A stretch of DNA of 64,000 nt from Bretschneidera sinensis (lineage: Eukaryota; Streptophyta; Magnoliopsida; Brassicales; Akaniaceae): positions 100,668,400 to 100,732,399 of the forward strand of contig CM043700.1 of assembly GCA_023935145.1 (NCBI GenBank). The letters are read 5' to 3'. Every line of letters starts with the position of its first letter. Position 1 is the stretch's first letter. This document shows, in pieces, positions 36,735 through 49,357 of this stretch. Position numbers and translations under genes: made by a program. The notes beneath the pieces are model-generated. The model was not told the origin of the DNA, did no database searches, and was given only the letters and a program-made list of their open reading frames with translations.

Positions 36735-36932
36735 CCTGGCGCTGCAGCTTCCACTTTCCAGCGCTATTTCTGGGCAGATTTAACGTGCGTGAGTGCAGAA
36801 ACAGCTTTGTGTGCACAGGTCCTGGCGCTGCAGCGCCAACATTGTGAGGCTGCAGGGCTGAATCTCTGACCTAGACAGCATATAAATGAAAGACCTGGTG
36901 CTACAGCGCCAGAAATGTGAGGCTGCAGCGCT
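36735..36932 (-). repeat. Internal copy of the LTR-type GCGCTGCAGC motif cluster
   Basis: Five or more variants of CTGGCGCTGCAGCGCC, a nearly perfect palindrome, in the 3' noncoding interior. The same motif class is in the LTRs of A and C, where it sits upstream of the TATA box. Confidence 0.75.
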
Positions 36933-37242
36933 GGATTGTTGTCCTGACTTCAAGTAGGGCTGAAAATAAACCAAAAAATGCACATTGTAAGGCCATAAAA
37001 ATTGAAATACAAATAAATTAAGCAAAACAAACAAATTTGAAACACACCAAATAATTTCTAAAGGCAAGAAAAAATTAAAAAGTAAGAACTAGCATGGTAA
37101 TTCTAATTTATAGTCTTTAGCTTGACTTTCTATTTTATGGCTCTTGGAGAATGGTGGTGGACGATTTAGAGTCAAAAGTCCCCGTAATGTAGTGCTTCAA
37201 TCTGTGCCCGTTAACCTTGAATGTCTCCTTGTTTTTCTCGTG

Positions 37243-38397
37243 TCAAACCTCAACGACACCAAAAGGTGAGACACTTATCACGGTATACGATCCAGTCCAC
37301 CGAGATTTCAACTTTCCCGGAAATATGTGCCTTCTTAGGACTTCCAGCAACCGTTCTTCCATTTTACCTGTCAACGAAGAAAATATTATCACAAGGAAAA
37401 TATTTTTCTCTAAATAAGCATATTTTAAATGAGCAAGTAAAGTTTTCAATTCAGTTATTATTATTTGTTCTTCTGGCACTTCTTTTCCCATTTCAGACTC
37501 CAAGTTCCTTGCTTCTTCTTCGATGATGAGTTTTTCAGTGGTATTAGTTCCTGATTCCATGATGCATCCCTCCAAAGTATCTTCATTTAATGTTTTCTCC
37601 CGAAACTCCTCAATGAGATTATCAACAATATCCACTTGAAAACAAGAAGAAGTAGAAAAGCCAGAAAGGTATTTCATAATTTTATACATATCAAAAACTA
37701 CTTGCTCATCATTGACTCTTAAAGTCAATTTCCCTTATTGTACATCAATTAGGGCTCTTCCTGTAGCAAGGAATGGACGTCCAAATATAAGAGGTACCTC
37801 ACGATCCTCTTCCATGTCGAGAACAATGAAGTCTACAGGGAATATAAATTTATCAACCTTTACCAGTACATCTTCTATAATTCCCCGTGGTCTCTTAATA
37901 GATCGATCAGCTAATTGCAATGACACTGTTGTTGTTTTGATTTCTTCTAATCCAAGTTTCCTGAAAATGGAAAGAGGCATAAGATTGATACTTGCACCAA
38001 GGTCACATAAAGCTTTATCAAAAAATGAATTTCCTAAAGTGCAAGGTATAGTAAAACTCCCTGGATCTTTCAATTTTGGAGGTAGCTTGTTTTGCAGTAT
38101 AGCGCTGCACTCTTCAGTTAACATTACCGTTCCATGTTCCTCGAGCTTCCGTTTATTAGACAAAATTTCCTTCAAAAATTTAGTGTAGCTAGGCATCTGT
38201 GATAAAGCCTCTGCAAATGGAATGTTAATATGCAATTTCTTGAAAATCTCTAAAAATTTTGAAAATTGCTTATCTAGTTTTTCTTTCATAAATTTCTGAG
38301 GATAGGGAAGAGGTGGCATATATTTAGTTTCAGAGTTAGAATCGATCAAACCTTTACCAGTAGACTTCTTTTCCGAAACAAGCTTCTCCTCTTGCAT
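37243..38397 (-). pseudogene. Element C protease fused to integrase C-terminus (pol deleted)
   Basis: 37735-38397 encodes the end of gag (KFLEIFKKLHINIPFAEALSQ, KFLKEILSNKRKLEEHG) and the aspartic protease with active site ALCDLGASINLMP, LADRSIKRPRGI and LIFGRPFLATGRAL. After a stop, 37243-37728 continues with the protease end, the linker ELKTLLAHLKYAYLEKN and LLEVLRRH of the RT N-terminus. It then enters the integrase tail FPGKLKSRWTGSYTV directly. The join between LLEVLRRH and FPGKLKSRW is the same as in element A. RT palm, RNase H and integrase core are absent. Confidence 0.88.
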
Positions 38398-38473
38398 GGT
38401 CTCTTCTTTCTCGCCTTCTTGATTAGTGATTTCTTTAGATTTGGCTCATCCAATTGTGTGCCACTCCTTAGTG

Positions 38474-39676
38474 TTATGGCCTTGACATCCTCCTTAGGAT
38501 TTTTTTTTCTGTGTTGCTCGGAAGAGAACCTTGTGCACATCCAGAAATTATGGTTGCTAGCTGGCCGACCTGAACTTCCAGATTTTTGATGGATGCTTCT
38601 TGATTTTGGAATCTAGTTTCTGCTATACTTAAGAATTTGGTCATCATGTCCTCCAAGTTGGACTTTTTCTCTTGAGGAGGATATTCAGGATGAGGTTGCT
38701 TCGCATTGCTTTGATTCCACGAGAAGTTTGGGTGATTCCTCCATCCCGGATTATATGTGTTGCTGTATGGATTGTTTTGCCTGTGAAAATTTGAAACAAA
38801 ATTAGCTTGTTCAGCAGATGAATTATATACAAATTGATTACCTTCTTGACAGTTACTATTGTGGTGGCCAATACCACCACACAATTCACATATAACATGT
38901 GTAGTAGGATAAAGTCCATCTATCTTCTTGGTGAGAACCTCCATTTGTGCTGTTAAAGCTGTAACAGCATCTATATTGTGCAATCCTGAGGTTCTGTTAA
39001 CAGGTAACCTCTCAACTGGCCATTGATAAGAATTGGTGGTCATCTCTTCTAGCAAATCAAGAGCTTCTTCTGGAGTTTTTCTCATGATCGTGCCACTTGC
39101 AGCTGCATCAATCATATTTCGGGTTGTACTGGTTAAACCATTATAAAAGGTTTGTACCTGCATCCAAGTGGGCAACTCAAGATGAGGACATCTTCTCAAA
39201 AGGTCTTTAAAACGTTCCCATGCCTCATAGAGTGATTCCCGATTGACCTGCAAAAACATAGTAATTTCATTACGTAACTTTGCAGTTTTTGCAGGAGGGA
39301 AGTATTTCCCTAAAAAAATTTGTGCCAATTCTGCCCATGTCGTTATGGATCCAGCTGGAAAAGAAGTCAACCAGCTTTTTGCTTTATCCCTTAACGAAAA
39401 TGGGAAAAGCCTTAAGCGAATTGCATCCTCCGATACTCAGTTATGCTTGAATGTGTCACAAATTTCAAGGAAATTCGTCAAGTGAACATTTGGATCTTCT
39501 TGCGATAGGCCCCCAAATTGTACTGAATGTTGAATCATCTGAATGATGGCGGGCTTAATTTCAAAATTGTTCGCTTGTATAGGTGGTCGTCGAATGCTAG
39601 ATTCAACACCATCCATCTTTGGCATAGTATAATCCCACAGTGCACGTTGCACCTCTGCATTGTTTCATTCTGCCAT
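38474..39676 (-). pseudogene. Element C gag
   Basis: The inferred start ATG is at 39676 (MAE, with a TGA at codon 4 where relatives read MAEN). Then comes 39437-39652 (IQMIQHSVQFGGLSQEDPN), a stop, and a 298-codon open stretch 38474-39370. That stretch holds the capsid core (FLGKYFPPAKTAKLRNEI, YEAWERFKDLLRRCPH, WMQVQTFYNGL), the zinc knuckle CELCGGIGHHNSNC, NPYSNTYNPGWRNHPNFSW and a coiled-coil-like region. A frameshift near 38475-38540 leads into TLRSGTQLDEP and the protease frame. This is the longest intact gag core in the window. Confidence 0.88.
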
Positions 39677-39876
39677 TGTGTTAACTGTTACTGGTGCTGC
39701 TCTTCTCAAAGCGTGAAAAGTGCACTCAATCTCTGGATTAAGTTCTGCAAGTATTCTCCCACTAGTACGTGTCATGCACAAGAAACGAAAACCTCACAAA
39801 ATAGACTTAAAAGACCAAATTAATAAACTCTCAAATTAACTAATAGAATCACAATAAATGTAATATTTTATTTCAG

Positions 39877-39894
39877 TCCCCGGCAATGGCGCCA
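39877..39894 (-). other. Primer binding site of element C (tRNA-Asp)
   Basis: Plus strand TCCCCGGCAATGGCGCCA, one mismatch to the tRNA-Asp(GUC) 3' end. Confidence 0.88.
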
Positions 39895-39900
39895 AAAACT

Positions 39901-41325
39901 TGATGCGATGAAATTTACACTAGCAAGTGCACTAATCGTTTAAGTAATAAAATGATGAGTGAATATCGTTCCCAACGAGGACTGAACAAATACTACAAAA
40001 ATTATGACTCAACTCTTACCGTTATTTGAGCAAACGAATAATTATAGGGGAAAAGTTCATTAACAATTAACTAAATAAATAAAACAAATGACAACAATAA
40101 ATAGAGGAAAACTTTCAAACTTTGGAATGAACACTCTTAGGAACTAACGTGCTAAGGACTCGACTTCACCTAAACCCTAATTGACAAGAGTTTCGAATGG
40201 ACAAGTTTCGTTTAATACATTTTTCAAGATGGTAGAATCCCCAATAAATTGGTTATCCATATTCCAGGTCTAACCACAATCTCAAGAATCATTAACTTCA
40301 AATATTCGTATTCCAGGTCTATTCTAGATTAATTCAAATTAAGAAGAATTAAGTGTTTTTGGATTCCTTTCAGTTAAATCTCCCTATTCGGTTACGATTT
40401 AAGCGGACCACATGAACTTCCTAGAATCCCTATTTGGTTACTCCTATTCCATTCATGGCATGTTTTACCCTGGCCTTTGCATAGATAACAATCCAATATT
40501 ATGTTTATTAGTTCAACCATTCATAAAAGCATGGCTTCTCTATTCGACACATCACTATGCCTAAAGAAGGAATCAAAATAATAAAAAGCATTAAGAGCAA
40601 TAAAACACACTCTTTGAAAAACACATTAAATTTCACTTGTCCAAACAACACTCAAGATAAAGGTTTAGGATCCATCTATCCTTAACACAAAAATATCTAC
40701 TCCATAATAATATTCAAACAATCCATGTTCATATTATAAAACATCTACATAGCTAGATAAGAATAATACAAAACCGGAGAAGAATGATTTAAGAGCTTGA
40801 TGCATAGCCTCCTGGAGTGTCTCTAACTCTCCTCTCTCGTCTCCTCTCCTCCAAATTATGTTTTCTTCCTTCTCTCTACCCTCCCCCTCTTGTTCAGCTA
40901 GGGTTTTCTTTTTATAACTTTTCAGAATCCGCGGGCTGGCACTGCAGCTCCAACTTCCCGGTGCTGCAGCTTCAAGAAGTCTTTCTAACCCTAATCTGGC
41001 GCTGCAGCTCCAACTTTCTGTCTGAATTGGTCTCTTTTAGCCAGCTACCAGCGCTGCAGCGCCAACATCCCGGCACTGCAGCCTTGAGTTTCTGTCTTCT
41101 TTGTGCATTTTGGCCTTGCAGTGCTCTCCAGCGCTCTAGCAAGTGTCTGCACAATAAATTTCCATGACTTAGCATTGATAAATCAACTAAAACAACTTAT
41201 TAGTAGAATAAGAAAAACTAAACTCAATTTGCTAAAAATACATGCAACATAATTCTAATGCTTAAGATCAACACAAAAGACGTGCCTAAAAACAGTATAA
41301 TAACAAGATTTATTCAGAGTTATCA
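39901..41325 (-). repeat. 5' LTR of element C
   Basis: TGATGCGATG ... CAGAGTTATCA, 1425 bp. TATAAAAAG on the minus strand near 40908-40917 lies about 15 bp downstream (sense) of a GGCGCTGCAGCGCC-type cluster at 40925-41140. The expected target duplication is 41326-41330 (GAATG). Open frames here are not genes. Confidence 0.9.
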
Positions 41326-42934
41326 GAATGCATTAATTTGAGTTACATATGTGTGTTACATCAACTTGCAACACAAGTCTCATTCTTGCCAAATAGATAT
41401 TGGGTCTCAACAATATCCAAAGGGTTTCCTCCTTTAGTTTCTTTAGTAAAATCATTAACTAACATTATTGTCTTTCTCTAGGTATATTTACAATTAAGTG
41501 TTGTAGATGCTCTCCATTATTTGAGTTTTTGACACACGGTGGTAGCTAAGGCCTAGGTGTAAGCACAAACATCAGGTTCAAGAATTCACGTTGTGTTTTT
41601 GACTGCCCACAATTCTACTGACTATCGTCTTCACAGCTGAACTAAAATAAACAAAGTAACAAGACTTTTACTAGTAGTTCTCAATTAGAGGACCTGGCAA
41701 CAGTTCTTCCCAATATGGTCCCCAAGGAATGCAGTGCCAATTAGCTAGTATAATAAATTTCAGGAGTTTCTTGGATTCCACACTACATGAGCTTATTTGA
41801 GGAGCCTTCAATATACAAACTTTAAATAAAAGTCTCTGATTCCTTCCACTGATACGCCCTCAAACAAGCATGCAATTATTAAATCAAAAAGTAATTTGTA
41901 ACTGGTTTGGTCAATATTACTGTATAAATTCAAAAGAAAAGATGTAAACAATTATGTTAAATATGGCTTTTAGTTTTCAGAACCAAACCCAATATCAATA
42001 TGGCCTTTATTGAAGCGGAACATAACGTATTTTAGTGTATTAGAGATTAGTGTTGTGAGAGTTCTATTTTTTGTTGCACTTTTGTACTTCGTTGAAATTT
42101 CTTTTATCATTGTCCGTGTAAAAATTTTATCTTCGATCCACGTAATTTTTTTTAAAAGATGAACTACCTTTGTTTGTTTAACTTTCTAGCTATTCTTAAC
42201 AAACCAGTAAAAAAAACAGTCTTGATGACTGAGTGTGTTGCAAGAAATAACATTGTTGGTATAAGGTAGTTGTTTTTTTTTTTTAAATAATTTAGAAATG
42301 TGTAGTCTGCTAAGGTAATAATTACAAGTATTAAACAGTGATGTTACTTCTGGAAGAAAGAGAGAAAGGAAGAAATTTCCTTGATATATATATTTTACAG
42401 TACATCCAATAATTTACATAGACCTCATGAGAAATCTGTTTGTCCTTTCTTAATGTTGTCTTTCACTTTGCATCTTTTTTTTTCTTTTTTTTTTTTACTT
42501 TTTCTACTTTTTTATGTTATAATAGATTATGGATGTTGCTTCGTTGCAGATCCTGAATTCCCCCCCTATTTTGAATTCTATATAAAATAAACAATTTTAA
42601 ATGAAAAAAAAAACTTTATTTTCATTTTGAAGTCTACAATCATGGCTGCTGAATCCGCCTGCATTTAGAGTCTTTTAGACCCTTGCATCATAGAACATCT
42701 CTCTAACCATGTTCTCTTTATCAAGAATTCGAATATGAAATGGTACTCAAGTTAAAAAGAAAAAAAATAATAGTGCACACCAGGCAAACGACAAAGAGAG
42801 AGAGGCTCCATTTTTTTTTTTTTTTGCAACTCATATCATTTATAATCTCTAAACAAGAAAAACACACAGTTCACTCCACCCTTAACAAATTTTTGTGGGG
42901 TGGAATTCTTTTCTATATTAATTCTACATATGCA
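41326..42934. other. 3' flank of the TPP gene, no gene supported
   Basis: Contains the TPP 3' UTR on the minus strand immediately left of 42935, an A/T-rich run at 42811-42826 and a possible AATAAA signal (minus) near 42608-42620. No other supported feature up to the LTR edge of element C. Confidence 0.6.
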
Positions 42935-45034
42935 TCATTGTCCTCCTACTGACAATCTTTTCCACTCCACCAATCGTCGCAAAAACTCTTTAACCTGTAA
43001 AATTAGTAAAAAAAAAAATTAAGTACAATGATACAAAAATGATTAAAACAAAATGCAATTGCATGTTTAGATCATTAACTTACCTCGGATGGTTCTTGCA
43101 GAGAATAAGAGGCATTTGTTTCCTTTGGAACTTTAGAGACAAGGATACCAAAACCTTGCCCTTTATTGCGCAAAACCTTGAATGCATCCTCGTCCGAACG
43201 ATCATCTCCAATATAGAGTGGTAAAACATCACTGGAATTGGCAAATCCTAAAGATTGACAATTGAGAAAGATAATTACTAAACATAATTAAACATTAATC
43301 TTTGTTACGGGAAGTTAAACAGTGGAGTCCATTAATGCAGAGAAGTTGAGTAAAAAATACTTACCTAATGACTCCAACAAGAATTCAAGGGCTTTACCCT
43401 TGTCCCATTTGATGGTTGGACGGATCTCTAATACCTGTTTTAACCAATAGAGATTGTCAGCAAAAATTTACATAGTTTTGCCCACAAAATATCCACTTTT
43501 CTTTCAAATAGAAACAAAACAAGAGTTATGGAGATATATAATAATAATGTTATTATTATTATGAAAGTACCTTTCTTCCTTGGCTTAGTCTAAGCTTTGG
43601 GTACTCATTGAGCACCAACCTAACTTGCTCAGCTAATCCATCCCACCTCTGCCAAAGAAAATTTAATTATGATAAATATTTAATATTTGTTCAAACCTTG
43701 CTAGGGGTGTACAAAAATACAATTAAACAGCAGTTTGATTTTTACCTTTTCCTCAACACAGCGGAAGTGTACGGATACACAAAACTTGTTGTTTTCCACA
43801 TTAGCTCCAGGAATGGATTTTGTTTTCTCTACCAAGGCTTTGTAGACCTAAAAGCCAAAATCATAAAATTAAATATTTTATGCACTTATTAATTTTTCCT
43901 TTATTTCTTTTCTTTTTTCTATGGATGATTGTGAAAGATAACAAACCTCATCAATCATGGGTAGGAATTCACTTGCAGGTTGGAAGACGACTGCTTGATC
44001 TCCCTGAATAATACCCAAAAAAATAATTATCAGGAAAAATTTTACAAGTCACAAAAACAGAATGTAAAAAAGTTAATAATTAAGTTAGATTAAAAAAAAA
44101 ACAGATTAAGCTACAGTAGTACATATAGGTGCTCACTTTGTTGTATTTGCTACTTTTGGATGGTCCCTTGATGTCCATACCATGGCTCCCGGCATAGTAA
44201 AGTCCGGCTAATTTTATAAAGCTACGAACCTGCAAGATTTATAGATTCAATCAAACAACCAGTCCATAGAAGTCAGACAATTTAAAGAAAAACACCTTTA
44301 AACAATAATTGTTACATCCTAATTAATTTCACAAAATGTACCTTGTCTCTACACCTCCCAGTCACTATTGCTGTAGGAAAATATCGAGCAACATCCCTTA
44401 CAGCTTCTCTCATCTAATTAAAGAACAAGAAGAAAGAAAAAGATCAATAAATCAATTTTCAGTTTTGAAAATCCAAAAACAATAAACACAGAAGGAAAAC
44501 AAAACAAACCTCATTGGGCATGTAAGCTCGATCTGGGTCCTCAACAATCGGAGAGAGAGTCCCATCATAATCAAGAAACATAACTATTTGCTTCCCCTTT
44601 GAAGCATTTACTATCTGGTCAAACATACTTAAGGCCGAAGGGTGATGAGCCTGTACGCCATAAAATTCATAGATAAAACAAAAATAGTCAGCAATGACGT
44701 TAAAGATTAAAATTAATAAAAATTCTTACTGTATTTGTTTAAGGCTGAAACTTACAATCCAAAAACTTTGCTCTTCATCTTCGGAGAGAGAAGCCGTGGC
44801 TTTGATACGGGTAGGAGAAGAAGATCTCATTGAATCAACCCAACCATTGATTTTGGCTCCTCCTTTCTCACTTTCAAGCTTCTTCAAGAGCTTCTTTCGT
44901 GGAATGCTAACATACCCACCTTGTGCAGCCAATGAGTTTGGCACTGCTGGTGAGAACAGAGACGAATTGGACAGAGAAACGGTAATCCTAACACCGATAC
45001 CCGATTTTGCATCAGACAATACCACATTTGTCAT
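42935..45034 (-). CDS. TPP: Trehalose-6-phosphate phosphatase (ten exons)
   Basis: Cleaves trehalose 6-phosphate to trehalose and phosphate, the second step of trehalose synthesis and a sugar-signalling control point in plants. Coding exons (minus): 44756-45034, 44510-44650, 44342-44413, 44137-44229, 43947-44003, 43746-43847, 43571-43648, 43365-43434, 43084-43247, 42935-42994. All nine introns (89-136 bp) are GT-AG, and the joined frame is 371 codons without a stop, the usual length for plant TPPs. HAD motifs: [11 protein letters not shown] with nucleophile Asp120 and Asp122; IVTGRCRDK (Thr158); [10 protein letters not shown] (178-187) for substrate binding; [12 protein letters not shown] (309-320) with metal-binding Asp. 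The N-terminal 90 residues are Ser-rich and variable, as in the family, with no clear targeting peptide. The start is the first ATG after the putative 5' UTR intron. It looks functional; which Arabidopsis paralogue it matches cannot be told by eye. Confidence 0.96.
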
Positions 45035-45260
45035 TCTTTTTTATCTTCTTTTTCGACTCTGCATATATAAACACCAATTAAACTATCTCTTACCAACAAA
45101 TACATAGTAACATTAAACTCAGTTGCTTGCTAAATAAACAATAATGCACATAAATGCTAATACCTGAAAGAATGAAGATTTTTGATGAAGAGAAACAGAG
45201 AAGAGAAAAAAAAACAGAGGATAAACAGAGGTGTGAGGCAAAATGAGTTATTTAAGAGCA
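45035..45260 (-). promoter_or_regulatory. TPP 5' UTR with likely intron, TATA-like box
   Basis: A donor CAG|GTATTA at 45164/45163 and an acceptor ATGCAG|AG at 45059/45058 define a 105-bp leader intron (45059-45163) shortly before the ATG. Leader introns are common in plant TPP genes. A TATA-like TTAAATAA (minus) lies at 45248-45255, followed upstream by a GA/CT-rich stretch at 45259-45286. The transcription start is inferred near 45215-45225. This needs transcript data to confirm. Confidence 0.55.
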
Positions 45261-46894
45261 GAGAGAGGGAGAGGCTGAGAAAGAGGTGGTGAATATCACA
45301 GAGGAGCACAAACACACAAGTCACAAACTGGGTTTGTCCAGTCAATTTATAAACTCGGTTTCGTGGGAACCAACTGACGAAACAAACCACCTCTTTCCTA
45401 GCTACTCTCTGACCTTTTCGGGCACAATACTTTTAACTCTCTTTGTTTCGCGTGGAATATTTCTCTCGCACGTTGAAAAATATGTTACACAGAACGGACA
45501 CACAAATTACGAGTCATTATTGTAAACCTTTTTACATTTTTATACAAAATATCATTTTTTTTCAATAATTTGACTACTTTCTAAAAGCAGAATATACCTA
45601 TTCAATTCACAAATTATTTAGGTTTAATTACATACTTTACGGTTTGATTTAAGGAGATTTCATTTTAAACTTTAAATATATTTTTTTGATAAATTAACCC
45701 CGAAGTTTCGCTCATTGACAAATTGAACCCTCAATTTTGGAAAATCAAATTTTGATTGTGATTGAATGACTTGCAATGAGGAGATTTTTCAGAAGTTTTA
45801 ATTATCCTGTTAGACCGATGACAAGCTTGTTAGGCAACTTGAGCCTTCGCAAGGCTGAGACAGCAAGGCTAACAACAGTCTTATCATAATAGTCTTGTGA
45901 TGTCTAAAATTGTCTTTCACTTTACAATCATAATTGATATGATCGATGAGGTTATTGATAACCTCGCTATTGGAGTCTATTCAATTTCAATTAAAGTTTG
46001 ATTTTAAATCTCAATTTACTAACATACTAAATCTCAAAATTCGATTTGCCAAAAAAAATTCTTATTAAAGTCATTAGCTTCAATCTCGATCATATTTTCC
46101 CATGCACAAGTTTTCAATTATAATAGATGAGCATTCACATGTAATCGTTGGATCTGATTTTTGGTATACTATTTCTGCATTTTAACAGGCAAGAAACTAT
46201 TCATACCCACCACCAACTCCTACTGCAAGATTGCCTTGATTTATGCAAGGCTATTCCAGTTGTTTAGATCTGTTTTTGTGTACCGTAAAGCTAATCAAGT
46301 TGCAGACTATTTGGCCCAAAAAGAAACGGAAGTGTAGGAACTCAACGATGCTGCTGGTTTGACACTTCCCCAAACTCTTTACACAGTTTTTCGTTAAAAG
46401 ATATCATAGGCCTTTGGTGACCACCTTTTGTACCTACCCAATTAAGCTTGGATGCAATTTTTTTTTACAGGAGATGATCTTATGTCAATATACACACACT
46501 TTCTAGCTACTAACATCACGTTTGATTTCAATTCAATTCCCAGATAATTGCAAGATAATTCCATTCAAGTTGAGTAATGGATTAATTCCATTATTTAGTT
46601 GGCTAATGATGTAAGAATTGAGTATTCAATTCAGGCCTTTATTCAAGTTGGACTGCAAATTAAATTACAATTTCAGTTGGTGGTAATCTTATACTCAAGC
46701 ACGCTTTAATTTAGCTTTAACGTGAATGGGACAAAAATACCCATGGAATAGATCATTTGTTCCGAAAATACCAACTCAATTGAACCTATCACTACGATCT
46801 TTCTCTATCTGAACATAATCTCTCTCACATCTCCGTCTCACATTTTTTTCTTCAGTTCTTTTCTCTCTATATCTCTCCACTACCCCTTTTTGTT
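45261..46894. other. Upstream flank of TPP, mostly unassigned
   Basis: Proximal promoter of TPP, then AT-rich sequence including a phrase-like repeat region (45600-45780) and a small RNase H-like coding relic. No intact gene. Confidence 0.5.
46191..46337 (+). pseudogene. RNase H-like C-terminal relic (LINE or RVT_3 type)
   Basis: 48 open codons ending in TAG. The stretch CKIALIYARLFQLFRSV, then VYRKANQVADYLAQ, resembles the C-terminal helix region of plant RNase H-like domains, where R-x-AN-x-VAD-x-LA is typical. No upstream RT or RNase H catalytic part is visible, so it is only a fragment. Confidence 0.45.
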
Positions 46895-47009
46895 TACAAA
46901 AATTTTTCCAAAACATCTTTATAGTTTGTCATAAACTACGAATGCACCCCTCTATTTTTAAAGTATACAAATTTGCCTCTTAACCCAACCCTGGTTAGTC
47001 AGTTATGGT

Positions 47010-49355
47010 TGTTGACCCGTATTTGATTTTAATAATGACAAAACACTACTAAAATTACACTAACAGTTTTATCCAAGTATTTAAGCGGTAAAAGTATTCA
47101 ATTCAGAAACAAGATGTAAGAACTCAACACGTTCAGATACTAAAAGAAGACAGAAGATTTAGAATAGGTATTAAGGTAATTGAATCACTTTGTAAATCTC
47201 TAAATTCAATTATTTAGCTTGATCTATGGCTCAATTTACAAAATAATTTAATAAAACTATAATATAAAAAGTTTCTAAGTCAAAAACTGTTTTGAAACAT
47301 GAAAACTAGAGGTGAGCATAGAACCCGGTTGACCTGCGAACCCAACCCGAACCGATATAATGGGTTGGATTGGGTTGTGTAGTTTTAGAGATTGGGTTGG
47401 GTTGGGTTGAAAATATTTTGAACCCGGTGGGTTGGGTTGGGTCATGGGTTCAAAATTTTCAACCCGATCCAAATCGGTAACCCGGCCAAATATATAATTA
47501 TATATTTTATATTTATTGAATATAAAATTGTGTATAAATAATTATAGTATAATTGTAAAATATATAATCCTAAAATGTTCATTCTAATTACTAATAGTGT
47601 GTAAAATTATAGATAACAAATACTCTAATGTCCAAACAAGTCTCATATTTTTTAATTACCAGATTTTAATTTCAAATATTTACACTTGAAACAAATAGTA
47701 ATTTCAAGTTATTAAATAGTTTTTATAATTATTCTTAAGCATAACTTTAATTAGAATAAATTGATGCACAATTAACTTATGCTAACAAAATTTTGATTTC
47801 TTGTACCGCTGTAACTATAAAATAAACATAGAAATTAACACTAACCTACAAGATTCTAGTCGAGATCAATGTATGCAAACTTATATTCTAAAAGGATGTA
47901 CCATAATGTTGATGGAAGAAATACTGAATGTATGATAAAGCTTAGTAATACCAACTTGTTGGAAGTCTTTCATGCAAACATTATTGAACCGTTCAATTTA
48001 CCATAATATCGTGGGTTGGGTTGTGTATTCGCTTGCATTTTATGAAACAATGCCAAAACATTCTTACCAAGGCTTCAACATAGCCTCCAATTATGGTGAC
48101 ACAACATCCTTATCTTGCATGTCATCAAAAAACTTCTTAGCAGTATCCAAAAAACCAAATTTAGCATAGCCTACAATCATTGTAATCCATGAGACAATTT
48201 TTCTCTTTTCCATGTTATCAAATATTATTTGTGCTATCAGGCACACATATTTTACTTGTAATATGAATGGATTTAGTTTTAGATTTAATAGAATATTTTT
48301 TTGTTATGGAATATGCATGGTTTAATTATTTAGTAAAAAAAAATATATCAACCTAGTGACCCAAACCGACCCAAACCGATTAGAATGGGTTGGGTTGGGT
48401 TGAGATTGGATGGGTTCATGGGTTGGGTTGGGTTGAGATTTTTTCAACCTGGTATGAATGGGTTGGGTTGAAATTTTAGGATAACCCGACCCAAACCGAC
48501 CCATGCTCACCCCTAATGAAAATTGGGTTAAAGGATAACCTAATCGACTGGAAAATGGGACAGTAAGTTCCCAGTCGATTGCTACTAAGGACCTAGTCGA
48601 CTGGACCCATGACCCAATCGATTGATACTCTCCCTAAGCTTAAAAGTGAATATTTTTCATTTGACTCAGTCGACTAGTACAAGGACCCAATCGACTGATA
48701 ATTCGAAAATATGACCATTTGAGACACGAGACTTGAGCGTTTAATGCCTCATACCTACCAAGTCAATGTCAAATAGCCATATTGATTCAAGGCTATATAA
48801 ACACACTTCAATGAGCATTTAAACAAAGAAGATAGCACATTCAATTCATTATATAGCTCATTAATTCTCAAAAGCTTTGCAAAATTCATTATGAGCCATT
48901 TTTCAAGCTTGTTCTTGAAAGAGAAATATTATTCATTTGTAAAAGCATATATTGCTAGCTCTCTACCATTTACTTTACAGTTAATACAATTTATTATAAA
49001 GGGAAAGAGTTGGTGTATCTCTTAGAGTGTTTAGGATTAAACACTTTGTTTGTAACTTCCGTGAAGAAGATATTGTTTGTAAGGTTTGTGCAATACCCGT
49101 GAAGTTGCTCGACTAACGATTAGTGGATTACTTTAACGAAGTTCCTTGAAGAGACTGGACGTAGAGTCGGAGAGATTCCGATATTGCCGAACTGCTATAA
49201 ACGAAGTTTGCATTTTTTCTTCCTTAACTCCTTTATTTACAAGCACGTTATTTGATTGTGTGCATTGCTTATCAAATTGTTTTAAAAACTTGCAAGTTAA
49301 TTACCAAAAAGTTTTTAAAACCTAATTCACTCTTGGGTTTGAACCTCGGTTTACA
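47010..49355 (+). repeat. 5' LTR of element H, with hAT insertion
   Basis: TGTTGACCCG ... GGTTTACA. Matches the 3' LTR 59777-60964 on both sides of the inserted DNA at 47307-48523. Contains a GTCGACTGG motif cluster at about 48541-48700 and TATATAAAC near 48793. Confidence 0.9.
47307..48515. mobile_element. Non-autonomous hAT-type element
   Basis: 1209 bp with terminal inverted repeats TAGAGGTGAGCAT / ATGCTCACCCCTA and an 8-bp target duplication ATGAAAAC / ATGAAAAT (47299-47306, 48516-48523; one mismatch). Removing it restores collinearity with the other LTR of H. Subterminal regions on both ends are arrays of GGGTTGGGTTG-type repeats. No transposase frame. Confidence 0.88.
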
Positions 49356-49357
49356 AT

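Larger units (their letters stand above)
35087..37242 (-). other. 3' noncoding interior of element C
   Basis: About 2.1 kb without a gene. Polypurine tract CGCCCCCAAACTTA at 35087-35100 abuts the 3' LTR. A dinucleotide TA run lies at about 35954-35999. A second polypurine-like motif (36499-36510) with hairpin (36515-36534), and an internal GCGCTGCAGC-type cluster (36735-36932), are also present. Confidence 0.75.
33769..41325 (-). mobile_element. Element C: pol-deleted Athila-like gypsy retrotransposon
   Basis: Minus-strand element with 5' LTR 39901-41325, primer site 39877-39894, gag, protease, a short RT/integrase fusion, a long 3' noncoding interior, polypurine tract and a 3' LTR 33769-35086. 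The 3' LTR lacks about 115 bp at its outer end, so no target duplication is left. It is close kin to element A and shares its pol-deletion junction. Confidence 0.9.
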
